Origin: an uncultured Halomonas sp.
GTDB lineage: Bacteria > Pseudomonadota > Gammaproteobacteria > Pseudomonadales > Halomonadaceae
NCBI RefSeq assembly: GCF_946887195.1
Contig: NZ_CAMPKE010000001.1
Span: forward strand, 186,001-250,000
Direction of reading: 5' to 3'
Length of the DNA stretch: 64,000 bases
In this document: positions 25,877 through 34,397 of the stretch, in pieces
Layout of the letters: each line of letters opens with the position of its first letter
Position numbering within the stretch: position 1 is the stretch's first letter
Position numbers and translations under genes: made by a program
Notes under the pieces: generated by a model
Told to the model about the DNA's origin: nothing
Seen by the model: only the letters and a program-made list of their open reading frames with translations
Databases searched by the model: none

Positions 25877-27481
25877 GTGAATCATTCGACCTCAAAAGGC
25901 GTGGCCAAGGCTGCCAGACGACGGCTTACCACGCCCTTGGCTATCGCAACCGGCCTATGGACGGCAATAATGGCACCCGCTTGTCTTGCCTTCGGTTTCG
26001 AGGATGTGGCGGAAAAGGCAAGGACGCTTGCCGGGCAGGAGTATCAGGCGCCGGAAACCAATACCACGCCAACGCTGCGTGAGCTGGAATACGAGCAGTA
26101 CGCGCAAATCCAGTACCGGATGGACCAGGCGATATGGCGCGAAGAAGGACTGCCCTTCCAATTGAGCTTCTTCCATGAGGGTATGCATTACGTCAGCGCC
26201 GTGGAGATGAACGTCATCGATGATAGCGGCGTCCATGAGATCCCTTTCAATCCCGACGATTTCCATTATGGCGATATAACGCTGAAAGAAGAGGATCTCG
26301 AGGGCCTGGGCTTTGCCGGGTTCAGGATTCACTACCCGATCAATACGCCCAATGTCTTCGATGAAATCATGGTATTTCAGGGCGCGAGCTATTTCCGCGT
26401 GGTTGGCGAGAATCAGGTCTATGGCCTTTCCGGGCGTGGACTCGCCATCGACACCGAGACGCCCTCCAATAAACCGGGCGTGCCCACGGGTGAAGAATTT
26501 CCGGCCTTCCGCGAGTTCTGGGTCGTGAAGCCCGAGCCCGATAGCCAATCGCTGACCCTATTCGCCCTGCTCGATTCGCCCAGTGCAACGGGAGCCTACC
26601 GCTTCGTACTACACCCGGGCACCGACACCCGGCTAGACGTTCAATCGCGTATTTTCCTGCGCAAACCCGTCAAGAAACTGGGTATCGCACCGCTTACCAG
26701 CATGTTTCTGTTCGGCCCCAGCCAGCCTTCGCCGACGCTGAACTACCGCCCGGCGATACATGACTCCAACGGCCTGCTGATACACGCAGGCAAGGCCGGC
26801 TGGATCTGGCGGCCATTGGTCAATCCCAAGCAGGTCGAAGTCAGCAACCAGCACGTCGAGGATCTGGAGGGCTTTGGCTTGCTGCAACGCAGCCATGACT
26901 TCCAGGATTATGAGGACTTGGTCGATCGCTATGACCTGCGTCCCAGCGCCTGGATCGTGCCGCAGGGAGATTGGGGGCCGGGCTCCGTGGAACTGGTCGA
27001 AATTCCCACACAGAACGAGACCAACGACAATATCGTCGCCTTCTGGAAGCCCGATGAGATGCCACCGATCGGCGAGCCTATCGATTTCAATTACCGTATT
27101 TACTGGACGATGAACGAGAGCAAGTACCACGATCCCGCACTGTCCTGGGCCGATCATACCCTGCGCTCACGCGGCGAGGTACGCCAGAACGACCTGATCC
27201 GCAAGCCGGATGGTTCGCTGGCCTTCGTCATCGACTTCATGGGACCGGCGCTCGAATCGTTGGCACCGGAGATTCGCCCCACCGCGATAATCGATGTCGG
27301 CGACAATGGTAAACTGGTCGAGAGCCGCGTCATTCGCAACGTCGCGGAAGGCGGCTGGCGAGTCATCCTGCGGGTCGAGCGGACCGATGAGTCTCAGCCG
27401 CTGGAAATACGCGCTCATCTGGAAGAGAGCACGCGCCACCTATCCGAAACCTGGTTCTACCGCCTGCCTGTTGCCGGCTGA
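25877..27481 (+). CDS. opgG: Osmoregulated periplasmic glucan protein OpgG/OpgD family
   Basis: Periplasmic protein needed for assembly or branching of osmoregulated periplasmic glucans. 534 residues with an N-terminal signal (basic stretch, then LAIATGLWTAIMAPACLAF). The mature part begins GFEDVAEKARTLAGQEY, matching the OpgG fold, and contains FGPSQPSPTLNYRPAIHDSNGL and an Ig-like C-terminal domain. The GTG start at 25877 follows AAAGGAG by 8 bp. The glucosyltransferase gene opgH, usual neighbour in E. coli, is absent here. OpgD is the alternative name; the basic RR in the signal region leaves that open. Confidence 0.88.
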   Translation: MNHSTSKGVAKAARRRLTTPLAIATGLWTAIMAPACLAFGFEDVAEKARTLAGQEYQAPETNTTPTLRELEYEQYAQIQYRMDQAIWREEGLPFQLSFFHEGMHYVSAVEMNVIDDSGVHEIPFNPDDFHYGDITLKEEDLEGLGFAGFRIHYPINTPNVFDEIMVFQGASYFRVVGENQVYGLSGRGLAIDTETPSNKPGVPTGEEFPAFREFWVVKPEPDSQSLTLFALLDSPSATGAYRFVLHPGTDTRLDVQSRIFLRKPVKKLGIAPLTSMFLFGPSQPSPTLNYRPAIHDSNGLLIHAGKAGWIWRPLVNPKQVEVSNQHVEDLEGFGLLQRSHDFQDYEDLVDRYDLRPSAWIVPQGDWGPGSVELVEIPTQNETNDNIVAFWKPDEMPPIGEPIDFNYRIYWTMNESKYHDPALSWADHTLRSRGEVRQNDLIRKPDGSLAFVIDFMGPALESLAPEIRPTAIIDVGDNGKLVESRVIRNVAEGGWRVILRVERTDESQPLEIRAHLEESTRHLSETWFYRLPVAG

Positions 27482-27505
27482 GCCTACCCTGATGAAAGAC
27501 CCGTG

Positions 27506-27536
27506 CGCACCGGTTGCCATGACGACCGGTGCGTTA
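27506..27536 (+). terminator. Candidate terminator after opgG
   Basis: Arms CGCACCGGT (27506-27514) and ACCGGTGCG (27525-27533), perfect 9 bp stem with a 10-base loop, but only a weak T tail. It lies 25 bp past opgG. It may only attenuate transcription into the acyltransferase gene. Confidence 0.5.
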
Positions 27537-27593
27537 TCGTGTAGGGGCCATTAATGCAATGGCTATAACCGTGTTTCGAGGCTCGTCTGGTTG

Positions 27594-28880
27594 ATGGAAG
27601 ATAAACAAACGACAGCAAGTGAAAGAAAGAAAGAGCGCTTTTTCGGATTGGAGTGGCTACGGTTTTTTCTTGGCTTATACATCGTAGTATTTCATACACT
27701 GCACACCTACCCATCGATAAGCAATTGGGTCGGGTATGTCACCGATATCGGCTTCTTTTCGACCAGCGCCTTCTTCGTGCTCTCGGGTTTTCTGTTGGCA
27801 CATGTGTATCTCGATGACGATAAACAGTTGCGCGAACCCGCCAAGCACTTCTGGATCAAACGCTTTGCGAACTTATACCCCATTCACATCGGTGCGGTGT
27901 TCCTGGCGATGGCGATCGCCACGCTGATCGGTTATCTGGCCATCACACCCGAGGATGCCGGTGCTTCTATTCGTTTCGTACTCTATGACGTCAATGACGA
28001 CTCCAGTGCCGAGAGCATTCGACACTATATGAGCAATGCGGAACTGGCGCTGAATATACTGCTCAATTTGACGCTACTGCATGCCTGGAATCCGCTTTAT
28101 CTGACTTTCAATCCCGTCACCTGGTCGATTTCGACGCTGTTCTTTTTCTATCTCACTTTCCCATGGATCGCACCGAGGTTGTCGCGCATCAAGTCCCAGC
28201 GCCGGGCGCTGGTATTGACCAATCTGATTTACCTGATCCCGCCGATCATGGTCATCGCAACGACCGATTTCGCCACGCCGGAAACCGGCATTTTACATCG
28301 CAATCCCCTGATCCGACTGCCGGAATTCATCGCCGGCATCCTGCTCTGCGCCCTCTATACGCAGCGCAGACAGCTGGGCTTACGCTTGAAACCAGGCATG
28401 TGCCTGGCGATGCTGGCGTTCATCGTATTGTCGTTGATCGTTGGCGCATGGCTGCTACGCCACCAGAGCCCCGCCTGGTATTACCTGCTGCACAATGGCC
28501 TGTTGTTGCCCGCCCAACTGGCATTGATTTTCATCGTCGCCCACTGGTCGCCCCCTTCCAGTCAGCGCATGCGCCGCCTGGCCAGCCGCCTTGGCGGCGC
28601 ATCGCTACCGATGTTTGCGCTACACGTGCCGCTGTTCGTGATATTCACGCGAATCGAGAGCGTGTTGAAAGGCGAACCCAGCCTGTGCCTGAGCAGTCTT
28701 TCGCGATGCATGGAGGCCGCCGGAACCGCGTCGATATGGATGTATCCCCTCTTCCTGCTCTTCACCGTGCTGTTCTGCGTGAAGTTTCAGGAGATTTTCG
28801 TGGTACGCATTCGAAAATGGCTGCAAGCCAAATTACTGCCAGCCAAGCCCGCGAGTGCCCATTCCCGCAATGCCTCCTGA
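27594..28880 (+). CDS. Acyltransferase-3 family membrane protein
   Basis: Inner-membrane acyltransferase of 428 residues with about ten hydrophobic segments. The N-terminus has GLEWLRFFLGLYIVVFHTLH, whose histidine is the family's catalytic candidate, then ALSG-like FVLSGFLLAHVY and the motif HFWIKRFANLYPIH. The family acylates sugars, peptidoglycan or glucans; the neighbour opgG suggests OpgC-like decoration of periplasmic glucans, which is inference. Start is the ATG at 27594, next to an in-frame TTG; no strong ribosome site. The first 60 bases are AT-rich relative to neighbours. Confidence 0.82.
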   Translation: MEDKQTTASERKKERFFGLEWLRFFLGLYIVVFHTLHTYPSISNWVGYVTDIGFFSTSAFFVLSGFLLAHVYLDDDKQLREPAKHFWIKRFANLYPIHIGAVFLAMAIATLIGYLAITPEDAGASIRFVLYDVNDDSSAESIRHYMSNAELALNILLNLTLLHAWNPLYLTFNPVTWSISTLFFFYLTFPWIAPRLSRIKSQRRALVLTNLIYLIPPIMVIATTDFATPETGILHRNPLIRLPEFIAGILLCALYTQRRQLGLRLKPGMCLAMLAFIVLSLIVGAWLLRHQSPAWYYLLHNGLLLPAQLALIFIVAHWSPPSSQRMRRLASRLGGASLPMFALHVPLFVIFTRIESVLKGEPSLCLSSLSRCMEAAGTASIWMYPLFLLFTVLFCVKFQEIFVVRIRKWLQAKLLPAKPASAHSRNAS

Positions 28881-29011
28881 GCGCAGATGATCCGTGCAGT
28901 TTCATCGCGCGACGCCCACACATGGACGTTGGGCCATCGACTCATTATCATCGTGGCCCATTCAGTCAGCCTTGCCGAATAACAACTTGTCTCAAAGGAT
29001 CTCGACCCATC

Positions 29012-29869
29012 ATGTCAATCCGCCGCTTTTTGCAGGTGATTTCCATCGTCATGCCTGTCGCGCTGAGTGGCTGCGTGGCGCAGCCAAACGATAGCCGGCT
29101 CGATGGCATGGTGACGAGCACGCAGTTCGATTCCCGTCTTGATGCCCTCGAAACAACGTTGAGCCAGCGCTGCGATCTGCAAACCGAACAATGGCAGGCG
29201 CACGAAACGCACGCCGATAATCGGGGCGATGAACTGAGCGACGAGATACGCAATGTCGGCAGAGTGCTTCGCGGTCTGCGGGCCGATGTCGAACGGCTCG
29301 ACACCGAGCCGAACCTGGTCATCAGCGATTGTTCCGCCACCCAGAATCCACTGCTTGAAAACAAGCAATTGCTGGGGCGTAACGAGTGGGTCGGTTTTCC
29401 GACGATCGGTACCTATCTCAAGGCACGTATCGATTCCGGGGCGAATACGGCATCGCTATCGGCTACCGACATTACCGAGTTCGAGCGCGATGGCGAGGAT
29501 TGGCTGCGCTTCAAACTGGCGCTGGACGACGATGCCGCGGTGATCGATGACGTGCGTGGCGAATGGATCGAAGCCGAGGTAACACGTCGCGTCCGTATCA
29601 TTCAGGCTTCCGGCTCGGAGAGCCGCCCTGTGATTACGCTGCTGATGGAGCTCGGTCCGATCAAGCAGAACGTCGAATTCACGCTCAACGATCGTACCCA
29701 CCTTACCTACCCCGTTCTGCTGGGCCGACGCTTCATGATGGATATCGCGCTAATCGACGTGGCCAAGGCCTATCTGCACGAACGCCCCGAATACCCGGGC
29801 GGGGAGCCTTCGGAGTTGGCCGCCGAGGATGAAGCCGCCGACCTCGTCGATGACGACGAAGACGAATAA
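29012..29869 (+). CDS. Lipoprotein retropepsin-like aspartic protease (RimB/DUF785 type)
   Basis: A 285-residue predicted lipoprotein: lipobox ALSGC with Cys21, then a coiled stretch (about 30-100) and a pepsin-like beta domain with the catalytic motif ARIDSGANTASLSA, Asp141. The family (PF05618, once called ATP-dependent zinc protease) is linked genetically to ATP-grasp glutamate ligases, and one is encoded two genes downstream. The C-terminal 25 residues are almost all acidic. ATG at 29012 with AAAGGA upstream. It starts a three-gene operon with gaps of 9 and 4 bp. Confidence 0.87.
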   Translation: MSIRRFLQVISIVMPVALSGCVAQPNDSRLDGMVTSTQFDSRLDALETTLSQRCDLQTEQWQAHETHADNRGDELSDEIRNVGRVLRGLRADVERLDTEPNLVISDCSATQNPLLENKQLLGRNEWVGFPTIGTYLKARIDSGANTASLSATDITEFERDGEDWLRFKLALDDDAAVIDDVRGEWIEAEVTRRVRIIQASGSESRPVITLLMELGPIKQNVEFTLNDRTHLTYPVLLGRRFMMDIALIDVAKAYLHERPEYPGGEPSELAAEDEAADLVDDDEDE

Positions 29870-29878
29870 GGATCCTGC

Positions 29879-31384
29879 ATGTCACGCGTGCCCTTCTATC
29901 TGCTGGTCGGCGTTTTGATGCTGGCCGGCATCCTGCTCACCCTGTATCGCAATATTGCCTACGATGTGCCCTGGACGCCGGGCGAGCAGCGCCACGTATG
30001 GGAGGTCGAGGCGCAGGTCAACTTCATCGCCGAGGGCGGCCCGGTCAAAGTCAATCTGGCCTTGCCGAAGAATCAGCGGAATTTCAGGGTGCTGACCGAG
30101 AATACCGCATCATCCGGCTATGGCCTGTCATTTCTCGAAGAGAAGAATGGTCGACGGGCGCAGTGGGCGACCCGCGATGCCATCGGCAATCAGCAACTCT
30201 ACTACTCGGTTCAACTGCTCGTGGTACCGGATGCCACTGCACCGGTTACCGTGCGCCCTCCGATTCCCCAGGGCATCGTCTGGGAGCGCCCCTACGATAC
30301 CGCTGCCCAGCAAGTCATCGAGCGCGCCTATCGACGCTCGGCCGACCCTTTCACCTTCGCTCGTGAGCTGATACGCAACTTCACCGGCGAGCGCCAGGGC
30401 GAGAATGCCCGCTTGCTACTGACGCAGTTCGACCGCACGCCACTATTGGTGCGTCTGTTGCATCAAGCCGGGGTCGCGGCGCGCGAAGTCAATGGCCTGA
30501 TGCTGGAAGATGGCCGGCGCCGCCAGACGCTCACCCCCTGGTTGCAGGTATTCGACGAAGACGGTTGGGTATTGATCGACCCAGCGACCGGCGAACAGGG
30601 CCGGCCGGACAACCTGTTGCTATGGGAAGCCAGCGGCCAGGCCGTGCTCGAGGTACAGGGCGGCACCCGCTCGAACGTCACTTTCACGATGATTCGGCAT
30701 AATGAGCCCGCCGCGGTCGCGGTGCGCAATCAACTCGCCAACGACACCCTGCTCAATTTCTCGATCCACAGCCTGCCGCTCGAGGAGCAATCGCTGTTTC
30801 GCACCATTCTACTGCTGCCGATCGGCGCCCTGGTCGTCGTCTTGCTGCGCGTGCTGGTCGGGATCAAGACCTCGGGAACGTTCATGCCCGTACTGATCGC
30901 CCTCGCCTTCATTCAAACCACGCTGTTCACCGGCCTGGTCGGCTTCCTGCTGGTGGTGGCGGTCGGGCTGGTGATTCGAAGCTACCTGTCGCGTCTCAAC
31001 CTGCTGCTGGTCGCCCGCGTCTCGGCGGTGATCATCACGGTCATTGCGATCATTTCCATCTTCTCCGTGATGGCCTACCGAATGGGATTGAATGCCGGCC
31101 TGACGATCACCTTCTTCCCGATGATCATCCTCAGTTGGACCATCGAACGCATGTCGATCCTGTGGGAAGAGGAAGGCCCCAAGGAGGTGTTGGTCCAGGG
31201 TGGCGGCAGCCTGCTGACCGCCGTGCTTGCCTACCTGGCGATGAACAATCCCTGGGTGCGCCATATCACCTTCAACTTCCTCGGCATGCAATTGATTCTG
31301 ATGGCGCTGATTTTGCTGCTGGGCAATTACACCGGCTATCGCTTGCTCGAACTGCGCCGTTTCAAGCCGGTCACGGAGGACTGA
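29879..31384 (+). CDS. Inactive-transglutaminase / 7TM membrane protein
   Basis: A 501-residue inner-membrane protein: one N-terminal helix (residues 5-23), a periplasmic domain of about 270 residues resembling a transglutaminase fold, and about seven helices from residue 300 on. The transglutaminase part has LLVRLLHQAGVAAREVNGL and WLQVFDEDGWVLIDP but no clear catalytic Cys at the expected place, consistent with the inactive (UUP1/7TM) class. Comparative work groups this family with the adjacent protease and ATP-grasp genes; the biochemical role is unknown. Confidence 0.85.
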   Translation: MSRVPFYLLVGVLMLAGILLTLYRNIAYDVPWTPGEQRHVWEVEAQVNFIAEGGPVKVNLALPKNQRNFRVLTENTASSGYGLSFLEEKNGRRAQWATRDAIGNQQLYYSVQLLVVPDATAPVTVRPPIPQGIVWERPYDTAAQQVIERAYRRSADPFTFARELIRNFTGERQGENARLLLTQFDRTPLLVRLLHQAGVAAREVNGLMLEDGRRRQTLTPWLQVFDEDGWVLIDPATGEQGRPDNLLLWEASGQAVLEVQGGTRSNVTFTMIRHNEPAAVAVRNQLANDTLLNFSIHSLPLEEQSLFRTILLLPIGALVVVLLRVLVGIKTSGTFMPVLIALAFIQTTLFTGLVGFLLVVAVGLVIRSYLSRLNLLLVARVSAVIITVIAIISIFSVMAYRMGLNAGLTITFFPMIILSWTIERMSILWEEEGPKEVLVQGGGSLLTAVLAYLAMNNPWVRHITFNFLGMQLILMALILLLGNYTGYRLLELRRFKPVTED

Positions 31385-31388
31385 CGCC

Positions 31389-32384
31389 ATGTGGGCAGCT
31401 CCCGCCAAGCTAGAGGCCAAAGGCATCGTCGGCATGAACCGGCGTAACATCCGCTATATCGGTCGCTACAACGATCGCCGGCTGTATCCCCTGGTCGACG
31501 ACAAGCTCAAGACCAAGCTGCTGGCCAAGCGTCACGGCATCGCCACACCGGAGCTGATCGGCACCGTTACCACCCAGTTCGATGTCAAGCATATCGCCGA
31601 GATGGTCGCCGGCCACCCGGGCTTCGTGATCAAACCGGCCAAGGGCAGCGGCGGCAAGGGCATTCTGGTCATCGAGCACCAGGATGCCGAGGGTTATGTC
31701 AAACCCAGTGGCCATCGCCTCGCCCAAGACGATATCAAGCGCCACGTATCGAACATTCTCTCCGGGCTGTATTCGCTGGGTGGCTCGCCCGATGTAGCGC
31801 TGGTCGAATCGCTGATCGCCTTCGACGAGACGTTTGCCGAATACACCTACGAAGGCGTACCCGACATCCGCGTGATCGTCTTCAAGGGGTACCCGGTGAT
31901 GGCCATGATGCGCCTCTCCACCGCCGCCTCGGATGGCAAGGCCAACCTGCATCAGGGCGCGGTGGGCGTAGGGCTGGACATCGCCAGCGGCACCGCGCTG
32001 CGTGGCGTACAGTTCGACCGCCCGCGTGCCGATCACCCCGATACCGGCCACGAACTGGCCAGCCTGACGATCCCCAATTGGGAAGAACTACTGAGACTGG
32101 CGGCGAGCTGTTATGAAATGACCGGGCTGGGGTATCTGGGAACCGATATGGTGCTCGATCGTCATCACGGCCCCATGTTACTGGAACTCAATGCCCGCCC
32201 CGGCCTGGCGATTCAGATGGCCAATGGCGAAGGGCTGCGCTCGCGCCTGGATCTGATCGAGCGTCAGGCCGAAGGCGACACGGTCGAGGCGCGAGTCGAT
32301 TTCTCACGCCGGCATTTCGCGCGCCTCGGCGAGTGGCCGCCGCTTCCTGAGTTGCGTCTGGCTGCCATCCGGTCAGGCGCGTAG
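31389..32384 (+). CDS. ATP-grasp alpha-L-glutamate ligase-like protein
   Basis: A 331-residue cytoplasmic ATP-grasp ligase. ATP-binding elements: VIKPAKGSGGKGILVI near residue 78, EYTYEGVPDIRVIVFKGYPVMAMMRL near 155 and MVLDRHHGPMLLELNARPGL near 255. RimK-type relatives add glutamates or other amino acids to a carboxylate; the acceptor here is unknown. It follows the 7TM gene by 4 bp. Together with the periplasmic protease and membrane protein this suggests a peptide or amide modification that is added inside and read or trimmed outside. Confidence 0.87.
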   Translation: MWAAPAKLEAKGIVGMNRRNIRYIGRYNDRRLYPLVDDKLKTKLLAKRHGIATPELIGTVTTQFDVKHIAEMVAGHPGFVIKPAKGSGGKGILVIEHQDAEGYVKPSGHRLAQDDIKRHVSNILSGLYSLGGSPDVALVESLIAFDETFAEYTYEGVPDIRVIVFKGYPVMAMMRLSTAASDGKANLHQGAVGVGLDIASGTALRGVQFDRPRADHPDTGHELASLTIPNWEELLRLAASCYEMTGLGYLGTDMVLDRHHGPMLLELNARPGLAIQMANGEGLRSRLDLIERQAEGDTVEARVDFSRRHFARLGEWPPLPELRLAAIRSGA

Positions 32385-32417
32385 AATGGAGCCCCTTACG
32401 GTCAACGACAGCGATTC

Positions 32418-32873
32418 ATGCCGGATACACAGTCCCTGATTCAGCAGGCCGAGCGCCAGTGTCATCAGCGCAACGTGCGCTTCACGCCGATACGTCGCCG
32501 CGTGCTGGAAATGATATCCTCCTCCGCCGGCGGGCTGAAGGCCTATGACCTGCTCGACGAGTTGGCGACCGAGCACGCCTCGGCGCGTCCACCGACGGTT
32601 TATCGGGCGCTGGATTTTCTGATCGAGCAAGGGTTGGTCCATCGCATCGAATCGCTCAACGCCTACGTGGCCTGCCCCTGCCCCGAGCATGTCCACGGCT
32701 TCCAGTTGTTGATCTGCCGCCATTGCGGTCGCGTCGAAGAGCTGCATCTCGATGAGGTCAACGATCAACTGAAAAGCCGCGCTCGGTCACTCGGCTTCGA
32801 TGTCGATCGCCAGACCATCGAATTGCTGGGTACCTGCGATGCCTGCCGGGCCAGTTCGGTAAGCTCAGCCTGA
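32418..32873 (+). CDS. zur: Fur-family zinc uptake regulator
   Basis: A 151-residue Fur-family repressor most like Zur. Winged helix in residues 10-80 (TPIRRRVLEMI, then RPPTVYRALDFLIEQGLVHRI). Structural zinc is likely held by ICRHC (Cys100, Cys103) and CDAC near 141-144, the sensing site by the CPCPEHVHGF region. The low number of Fur-type His clusters favours Zur over Fur. It sits alone between the ATP-grasp gene and hisI; no znuABC genes are seen in the window. Confidence 0.85.
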   Translation: MPDTQSLIQQAERQCHQRNVRFTPIRRRVLEMISSSAGGLKAYDLLDELATEHASARPPTVYRALDFLIEQGLVHRIESLNAYVACPCPEHVHGFQLLICRHCGRVEELHLDEVNDQLKSRARSLGFDVDRQTIELLGTCDACRASSVSSA

Positions 32874-32911
32874 CGACCGCGTCAATCATCGCCCACAGCA
32901 TCGGGAAAACC

Positions 32912-33355
32912 ATGAGCGAACTCTTCGAATCCCTGGAATCCGCCGAGCGCGGCACCCGGCATCCGCTGGCAACGATTCTCGATGCCGCCCGCTGGAACGC
33001 TGACGGCCTGCTGCCGGCCATTGCTCAGCAACATGACAGCGGCGAGGTACTGATGATGGCCTGGATGAATCGGCAAGCACTGGAAGAAACGCTGACCACC
33101 GGACGCGTCTGCTACTTCTCGCGCTCGCGCGGCAAGCTATGGCGCAAGGGCGAGTCGTCCGGCCAGGAGCAGCATCTGAAAGCAGCGCATCTTGATTGCG
33201 ATGGTGACACGCTGCTGCTCAGCGTCGACCAGACCGGGCCAGCCTGTCATACCGGGCGGCGTAGCTGCTTTTATGTGGCGGTGAATGCCGAGCATGGCGA
33301 AGTCGATGCCGAACCGTTGATCGATCCGGCCGAGCTATACGCCGGCAAGCGCTGA
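32912..33355 (+). CDS. hisI: Phosphoribosyl-AMP cyclohydrolase HisI
   Basis: Third step of histidine biosynthesis, opening the adenine ring of phosphoribosyl-AMP. The 147-residue protein is the monofunctional form without the HisE pyrophosphatase domain. Motifs: VLMMAWMNRQALEETL, CYFSRSRGKLWRKGE-SSG, DCDGDTLLL (metal Asp) and TGPACHTGRRSCFY (zinc cysteines). The ATG follows GGGAAAA. It is away from the rest of the his genes, as in pseudomonads. Confidence 0.94.
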   Translation: MSELFESLESAERGTRHPLATILDAARWNADGLLPAIAQQHDSGEVLMMAWMNRQALEETLTTGRVCYFSRSRGKLWRKGESSGQEQHLKAAHLDCDGDTLLLSVDQTGPACHTGRRSCFYVAVNAEHGEVDAEPLIDPAELYAGKR

Positions 33356-33362
33356 GAAACCC

Positions 33363-33483
33363 CTGAAAACTATTGCGCTCGGCCAGGCGGCGTTGCAGTC
33401 GCCCTCGGGCGCGAGTCCGATCAAAATACTCATTTACTGCTCGTAAACTCCGCCTTACCTGGCCTTCGCCCGCTACTTTTTCA
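33363..33483. repeat. Imperfect inverted-repeat element between hisI and yidD
   Basis: A 121 bp non-coding unit bounded by CTGAAAA (33363-33369) and its complement TTTTCAG (33477-33483), with partial inner symmetry (GGCCAGGCGG at 33381-33390 against GCC..CCTGGCC near 33453-33464) and a central block TACTCATTTACTGCTCGTAA. It looks like a member of a dispersed intergenic repeat family; no second full copy exists in this window. It fills the whole hisI-yidD gap. Confidence 0.5.
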
Positions 33484-33497
33484 GAGGCTTCCAAACC

Positions 33498-33764
33498 ATG
33501 CTCAGCCGGCTACTTGGTGGCGTATTGATCGGGCTGATTCGCGTCTATCAGTACGTTATCAGCCCCCTGCTTGGCCCACGCTGCCGATTCTGGCCAAGTT
33601 GCTCGAGTTATGCCATCGATGCCGTGCGACTGCACGGGCCACTCGAGGGCGGTTGGCTGGCGCTCAAGCGCATTCTCAAATGCCACCCCTGGCACCCGGG
33701 TGGCGTCGATCCGGTACCGCCTCGCCGTGGCTGCAATCGCACCCATCACGACGATACCCGCTAG
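33498..33764 (+). CDS. yidD: Membrane protein insertion efficiency factor YidD
   Basis: An 88-residue peripheral membrane protein thought to assist YidC. Family signature is complete: [30 protein letters not shown], then [29 protein letters not shown]. It is normally encoded between rnpA and yidC near the origin; here it lies alone, directly after a repeat-like element and convergent to sufE with 3 bp between stops. Confidence 0.92.
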   Translation: MLSRLLGGVLIGLIRVYQYVISPLLGPRCRFWPSCSSYAIDAVRLHGPLEGGWLALKRILKCHPWHPGGVDPVPPRRGCNRTHHDDTR

Positions 33765-33767
33765 CCA

Positions 33768-34187
33768 CTAGCTTGCCGCCTTCTCCTGCTCGGCCACGGC
33801 GAAAATCCGCTTCAGCATCGCATGCAAGCCATTGGCGCGTGTCGGCGACAGGTGCTTGTCGAGCCCGAGATCCTCGAGAAAACTCGGCGGTGTGGCGGCG
33901 ATCTCGCCTGGCGCGCGATCATTGTAGATGCGCATCAAGACCGCGATCAGCCCGGAAACGATCGCGGCATCCGATGTCGCCAGAAAATGTAGGGTTTCGC
34001 CCTCTCGCTCATGGTGAATCCAGACATTGGACTGGCAACCATGAATCTTCGTCTCGGCGGTTTTCAGTTCATCGGGAAACGCCGGCAATTGCTTGCCCAT
34101 GTCGATAATGTACTGATAACGATCCATCCAGTTATCGAACAGGCTGAACTCCTCGATCAATTCGGCCTGGGCTTGCTGTGCACTCAT
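33768..34187 (-). CDS. sufE: Sulfur acceptor SufE
   Basis: Cytoplasmic sulfur carrier that takes persulfide from the SufS cysteine desulfurase for Fe-S assembly. 139 residues; the acceptor is Cys51 in KIHGCQSNVWI, the same position as in E. coli. The start at 34187 follows AGGAGCT on the minus strand. No sufS is adjacent; nfuA, another Fe-S factor, lies 1.3 kb away on the same strand. Confidence 0.93.
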   Translation of the reverse strand: MSAQQAQAELIEEFSLFDNWMDRYQYIIDMGKQLPAFPDELKTAETKIHGCQSNVWIHHEREGETLHFLATSDAAIVSGLIAVLMRIYNDRAPGEIAATPPSFLEDLGLDKHLSPTRANGLHAMLKRIFAVAEQEKAAS

Positions 34188-34270
34188 GGTAGCTCCTCTT
34201 CAGAATCGCTCCTTCAGTATAACGGCTTGACCGGCGTCATGGAGCGATGCGTATATTTCAATTACCCAAA

Positions 34271-34285
34271 TTACGTAATACGTAA
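34271..34285. promoter_or_regulatory. Perfect palindrome upstream of the KfrA-like gene
   Basis: TTACGTA-A-TACGTAA, a perfect 7-1-7 palindrome in an AT-rich patch of the 210 bp divergent spacer between sufE and the KfrA-like gene. KfrA of plasmid RK2 represses its own promoter through inverted repeats, so this is a good candidate operator. It lies 112 bp before the gene start. Confidence 0.5.
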
Positions 34286-34397
34286 GAATATTTTATTCCC
34301 ACCATTGCCTTGCGCTACGCTAATCTGGAGAAAGTGGCAAAGGTGCTTCAGGAGCAAGCCACGACTTCATTCGGTTCATGAGCGCAAGGAGAGGCGC

